This document shows, in pieces, positions 60,999-64,000 of a DNA stretch of 64,000 bases. The stretch is taken from the NCBI GenBank assembly GCA_963662575.1, contig OY759723.1, forward strand, positions 2,604,001-2,668,000, in the 5' to 3' direction. The stretch comes from Bin5 sp963662575 (GTDB lineage: Bacteria; Chloroflexota; Anaerolineae; Caldilineales; Caldilineaceae). The first letter of the stretch is position 1. Each line of letters starts with the position of its first letter. Below the pieces are notes generated by a model. The model was not told where the DNA came from. It worked only from the letters and a program-made list of their open reading frames with translations, and searched no databases. Made by a program: the position numbers and the translations under genes.

Positions 60999-62012
60999 CT
61001 AAGTTACCTCTGCGACTGTCGCCGGCAGCCCGGTGCGAATCGAATCCCAGCAGGCCGAGGCGGTGGCGATGACTTTCGCTCCAGTTACCTCGTCGATAAG
61101 CGGCCGTTTGTCGGTGCGGAGACATTCTTCAAAGTGGCGCATGTAGCGCAACACCTCACCCCCATGCCCCGCTTCATGCCTAAACTCGAGGGGCATCTCC
61201 GGCTGCCCTTCGATCTTATCGAGAACGAGTTTGTTGTTGACAATCGATCCTTTGTCGCCGTAGATGCCTAGTGACTGCATGGGCAGCGGCGGCTCCACCA
61301 GTCCGTATACCGCCAATATACGGGCGATAACGCCGGACCGGAAGCGCAAGTTGATCAGAAAGTTGTCATGTTTGTCGGCCGGATAGCGGTCGTCCATGTG
61401 GCTGCACGAAGCATAGACGAAGACCTCCTCGACATCGCCGAAGAACCAGCTGAGCAGGTCGATAGGATGGCAGGCGCCGCCGTAGAGCCAGTCCTGCGGG
61501 GCCTCGTGGCGCCAGGGGGTGCGGTCCATCACCGGCCGCATGTCGTGGACGTAGTGGGCCTCCGCGAACAGCGGCCGCCCGAGGTCGCCGTCTTCGTACA
61601 GCTTATGCGCGGCCATGAACCGGGGCACGAAGCGGCTGGTCTGCCCGACCAGGAATTTAATGTTGTTGGACTGCACCAGCTGCACTACGCGCCTGGCCTG
61701 CTCCAGCGAGACCACCATCGGCTTTGTGCAGATGATATGCTTGCCGGCGGTGGCGGCGGCTTCGATATGCTCGATGTGCAGATGGTCGGGCGAATAGATG
61801 CCGACCATGTCGATATCGGGCCGCGCTACCAGTTCCCGGTAGTCCGCGGTGATATGCGTGATTCCGTGGTGATTTTCGAGCCGTTGCAACCGCGCCGCGT
61901 CGCTGTCGCACAGAGCGCGCACCTCCATCTGCGAGGTCGCATCTTCATTGATCGCCAGCATGTTGGCGCCCATGCCCAGTCCGATTACGCCTACCCCGAT
62001 CTCTTTACCCAT
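60999..62012 (-). CDS. Gfo/Idh/MocA family oxidoreductase 3
   Basis: The 337-residue product has GVGVIGLGMGANMLAI, the VGIYSPDHLHIEH strand and CTKPMVVSLEQA where EKP is expected (Thr for Glu, Lys kept). The C-terminal domain contains GGACHPIDLLSWF. AGGAGGCACA immediately precedes the ATG, so a longer in-frame start was rejected. It heads the minus-strand block that runs to the thiolase boundary. Confidence 0.88.
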   Translation of the reverse strand: MGKEIGVGVIGLGMGANMLAINEDATSQMEVRALCDSDAARLQRLENHHGITHITADYRELVARPDIDMVGIYSPDHLHIEHIEAAATAGKHIICTKPMVVSLEQARRVVQLVQSNNIKFLVGQTSRFVPRFMAAHKLYEDGDLGRPLFAEAHYVHDMRPVMDRTPWRHEAPQDWLYGGACHPIDLLSWFFGDVEEVFVYASCSHMDDRYPADKHDNFLINLRFRSGVIARILAVYGLVEPPLPMQSLGIYGDKGSIVNNKLVLDKIEGQPEMPLEFRHEAGHGGEVLRYMRHFEECLRTDKRPLIDEVTGAKVIATASACWDSIRTGLPATVAEVT

Positions 62013-62287
62013 TGTGCCTCCTAATGTGAGGATTTCAGTTTGACGTCTGAGCAGCGAGGGGCTCGGAGCCAAGCAGGTCGAGCCGCATCCTGACGCCGGC
62101 AGCAGGGTCGTCCTCGCGGGGGCTCTTTTCGATCACGTCGCGAGCAGCTGTGTGGACGAGAACGCTGAAACACACTGCACACTGCCAGGGCATGTGCAAC
62201 TGAAAGAGTGGTGGGGAACGGGCCGCCAACCGGGACACCAACCCGGCGGTGGGATCCGGGGAGAGTCGGTCAGCTTCGCTGTCAGGG

Positions 62288-64000
62288 CTATTCACCGTCG
62301 GCAGCGTTTTCAGTGGTACCGGCCTCGCTCTCCTCGTCATTGCTTTCGGCGTTCGCGCCGTCTTCGTTTTCGGCAGCGTTTTCGGGGGTATCGGCCTCGC
62401 TCGCCTCGTCATTGCTTTCAGTTTCCGCTTCGTCTTCGTTTGCGGCTCCTGGCGCGGTTACCTTTGGAACGAGATGATAGATTTTGCCGAGAGCATAGGC
62501 GGTGGCGTAGATATTGCCCGTTTCGTCAGAGCCGATGCTGCTTATGGCCGTGCCTGCGTCAATGAGCAGGGTACTATGCCACCTGTCTCCTTTTCGCTGC
62601 AATCCCCAGATGCTGCCCTTGCAAAAGTCAGAGTATACGAAGATCGACGACATGACGGCACCGCCGACAATGACGCATCTCCCCTGTCCCTGTTCATAGA
62701 CGGAGACGGGATAGACTAAATTGTCTACGTTGCAAGACCAGATGCAGTAGTTTCCCTGCCAGAGATTGTAGCCGTAGTTTTCCCCGCCAACGCTATCCGC
62801 GTCCTGAAAATTGACCTCCTCTCTCTTGTTTTGGCCGGCGTCAGGGATGTAGAGCGCGCCGGTCTGCTGTTCAAAGGCGATTCCCCAGGGATTGCGCAGT
62901 CCCGTGGCCCAGATTTCAGGGCGGTAACCGTCAACGCCTATAAACGGATTGCTTTGGGGAATGTCGTAGGGTTTGCCGCCAGACTCCACATCAATGCGCA
63001 GGAGCTTGCCCAGCAAGGTACCAGGGTCCTGTGGATTCAGCCAGTTTTGGTCGCCGCCGCCGCCATCCCCGCTGCCGATGTAGAGGTAGCCGTCGGTGGG
63101 GCTGAACGACATAGAGCCGCCATTGTGGCTCTGATGCTTCTGCGGAATGGTAAGCAGGACCTCCTCACTGTCGGGATCGGCAATGTCGGGATTGGAGGTG
63201 GTCTTGAAGCGACTGATAACGGTCTCGGTGGGATTTGTATAACTCACGTAGAAATGCCGGTTGTCGGCATATGTTGGCGGGAAGACGATATTGTAGAGGC
63301 CTTGTTCTCCGCAACATTTCACACGGTCTGAGATATCCAAGAAGGGCTCATCATTGATAACGCCGTCCTTGAGGATGCGAATCCGCCCTTTATGTTCGAC
63401 GACAAAGAGGCGGCCGCTGCCATCGCCAGCATGCGTCGCTTGCACGGGCAACTCAAACCCGGAGGCAGTCTCGTCGAGTTTCCAATCGCTGAACTCAATG
63501 GCGTTGAATACCTTCACTTCGAACCATGCAACCCAGCCCTTACTCTGTGTGGTCAGGATGAATACCCTGTTGATGCGTCGCGGGGGATCGACGAAGACTT
63601 CGAGTATCTGCCCATTTTCAGTATGAACATTGTCAAATCGTTTATAGGGAGTCGCGGTGTTGGAATCATCTCCCAACCAGAGTTCATGTGTAGTCAAGCC
63701 GGCTTCGCTTTGCGTAATAACCAACTCGATTTTGCTCACCCAATAGAATTCATCGAATTCAATTGAGAGCCAGTGGGGTGCGAAGTCCTGGGCAGTCCAC
63801 AGTGTTTCCATGTCGCCGTCAAACACTTTTTCCAAATCGAGACTATTCGCGGAGGCATCTAACTTTCCCATCGCCGCGATGTTTTCTCCTTGCACAGTCA
63901 GGCGGGACTGCGGCGTTGGCGTTGGCACGGTTTCGGACTGGGCATTGGCGGAGCGGCCAAAAGTAGCCAATAGCAGGAACCCTGTGAAGAAAACAAGGGG
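62288..64000 (-). CDS. Secreted PQQ-type glucose/sorbosone dehydrogenase with F5/8C-like domain (partial)
   Basis: The gene runs off the window; the visible part begins inside a signal peptide (FFTGFLLLATFGRSANA). A discoidin/F5-8C-like domain follows (DASANSLDLEKVFDGDMETL, about 45-150), then a sorbosone/glucose dehydrogenase beta-propeller (QATHAGDGSGRLFVVEHKGR, GSGDGGGGDQNWLNPQDPG, WATGLRNPWGIAFE). The C-terminal tail is a duplicated acidic repeat rich in Asn, Glu and Ser. The propeller oxidises sugars in the periplasm using PQQ. The discoidin-like domain may bind glycans, and the acidic tail may bind cations. Confidence 0.85.
   Translation of the reverse strand, partial: PLVFFTGFLLLATFGRSANAQSETVPTPTPQSRLTVQGENIAAMGKLDASANSLDLEKVFDGDMETLWTAQDFAPHWLSIEFDEFYWVSKIELVITQSEAGLTTHELWLGDDSNTATPYKRFDNVHTENGQILEVFVDPPRRINRVFILTTQSKGWVAWFEVKVFNAIEFSDWKLDETASGFELPVQATHAGDGSGRLFVVEHKGRIRILKDGVINDEPFLDISDRVKCCGEQGLYNIVFPPTYADNRHFYVSYTNPTETVISRFKTTSNPDIADPDSEEVLLTIPQKHQSHNGGSMSFSPTDGYLYIGSGDGGGGDQNWLNPQDPGTLLGKLLRIDVESGGKPYDIPQSNPFIGVDGYRPEIWATGLRNPWGIAFEQQTGALYIPDAGQNKREEVNFQDADSVGGENYGYNLWQGNYCIWSCNVDNLVYPVSVYEQGQGRCVIVGGAVMSSIFVYSDFCKGSIWGLQRKGDRWHSTLLIDAGTAISSIGSDETGNIYATAYALGKIYHLVPKVTAPGAANEDEAETESNDEASEADTPENAAENEDGANAESNDEESEAGTTENAADGE
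62301..62444. repeat. 72 bp in-frame duplicate encoding the acidic tail
   Basis: Two adjacent 72 bp copies, about 80 percent identical, encode the Glu/Asn/Ser/Ala-rich C-terminus of the dehydrogenase. The unit preserves frame, so the tail length can change without loss of the protein. Confidence 0.75.

Noticed and set aside
62035..62412. Minus-strand frame in the spacer before the third Gfo/Idh gene
   Set aside because: Its first part is the dehydrogenase acidic repeat in another frame and the rest matches no family that I recognise. No ribosome-binding site is visible.

Overview
The window looks like chromosomal DNA of a high-GC bacterium. The best fit is Chloroflexota, probably an Anaerolineae/Caldilineaceae-type lineage of the kind seen in marine and sponge-associated metagenomes. 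This is inferred from gene content and was not tested by phylogeny. The content used is: an NADPH:F420 reductase, a DUF6391 membrane protein, a nickel superoxide dismutase with its maturation protease, a solo XPB-like helicase-associated protein, clustered phytanoyl-CoA dioxygenase and Gfo/Idh/MocA genes, many GNAT acetyltransferases, a large LRR protein, and frequent TTG/GTG starts. I found no rRNA, tRNA, CRISPR array or intact insertion sequence.

Layout. 1-2575 has no supported gene. It holds four clear copies of a ~340 bp unit, weaker material after them, and seven short-repeat arrays that all keep a 10 bp (once 20 bp) period while using different sequences. An ISAs1-type transposase fragment follows. 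2878-9864 carries an ABC exporter half-transporter, transketolase, a DUF6391 protein, DNA polymerase III delta, and an M16 peptidase homologue lacking its zinc motif. 9871-13871 is an ABC-2 exporter (ATPase plus two permeases) with a DUF3500 lipoprotein gene between ATPase and permeases. 13892-15228 holds two coupled SDR-type genes. 15235-15815 is a non-coding array of five 122 bp units, each with a covarying hairpin, just before ribonuclease HII.

16671-21671 (minus) has an MrfA-like helicase carrying an internal HNH motif, an F420 reductase and an SsnA-like aminohydrolase. 21957-24026 has a sugar-nucleotide epimerase and a glycosyltransferase that stops abruptly where a convergent LysM/FG-GAP secreted protein gene begins. 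28017-35564 covers an RlmD/TrmA-like protein missing its catalytic cysteine, a COG3375 acetyltransferase, the sodN-sodX pair and a dipeptide/oligopeptide ABC importer (substrate-binding protein plus two permeases; no ATPases in the window). 35830-46121 has a solo helicase-associated protein, a YkvA-like protein, an M20 peptidase, a ribokinase, adenine deaminase, two aminotransferases flanking a DUF433/DUF5615 toxin-antitoxin-like pair, and a TauE/SafE permease.

46244-53527 carries beta-oxidation genes (FadN-type fusion and thiolase) separated by a 39-repeat LRR protein. Downstream of the thiolase a ~205 bp tandem duplication has fused the 3' tails of two convergent genes. 53775-64000 (minus) is a catabolic or tailoring block: three Gfo/Idh/MocA oxidoreductases, two PhyH-type dioxygenases (one HxD, one HxG), an alpha/beta hydrolase, three GNAT genes including a 755 bp tandem duplication, the frameshifted tail of a MalG-type sugar permease, and a partial secreted PQQ-type sugar dehydrogenase.

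The most unusual material is the 10-bp-phased arrays, the 122 bp hairpin array, and several enzymes that keep their fold but have lost catalytic residues.
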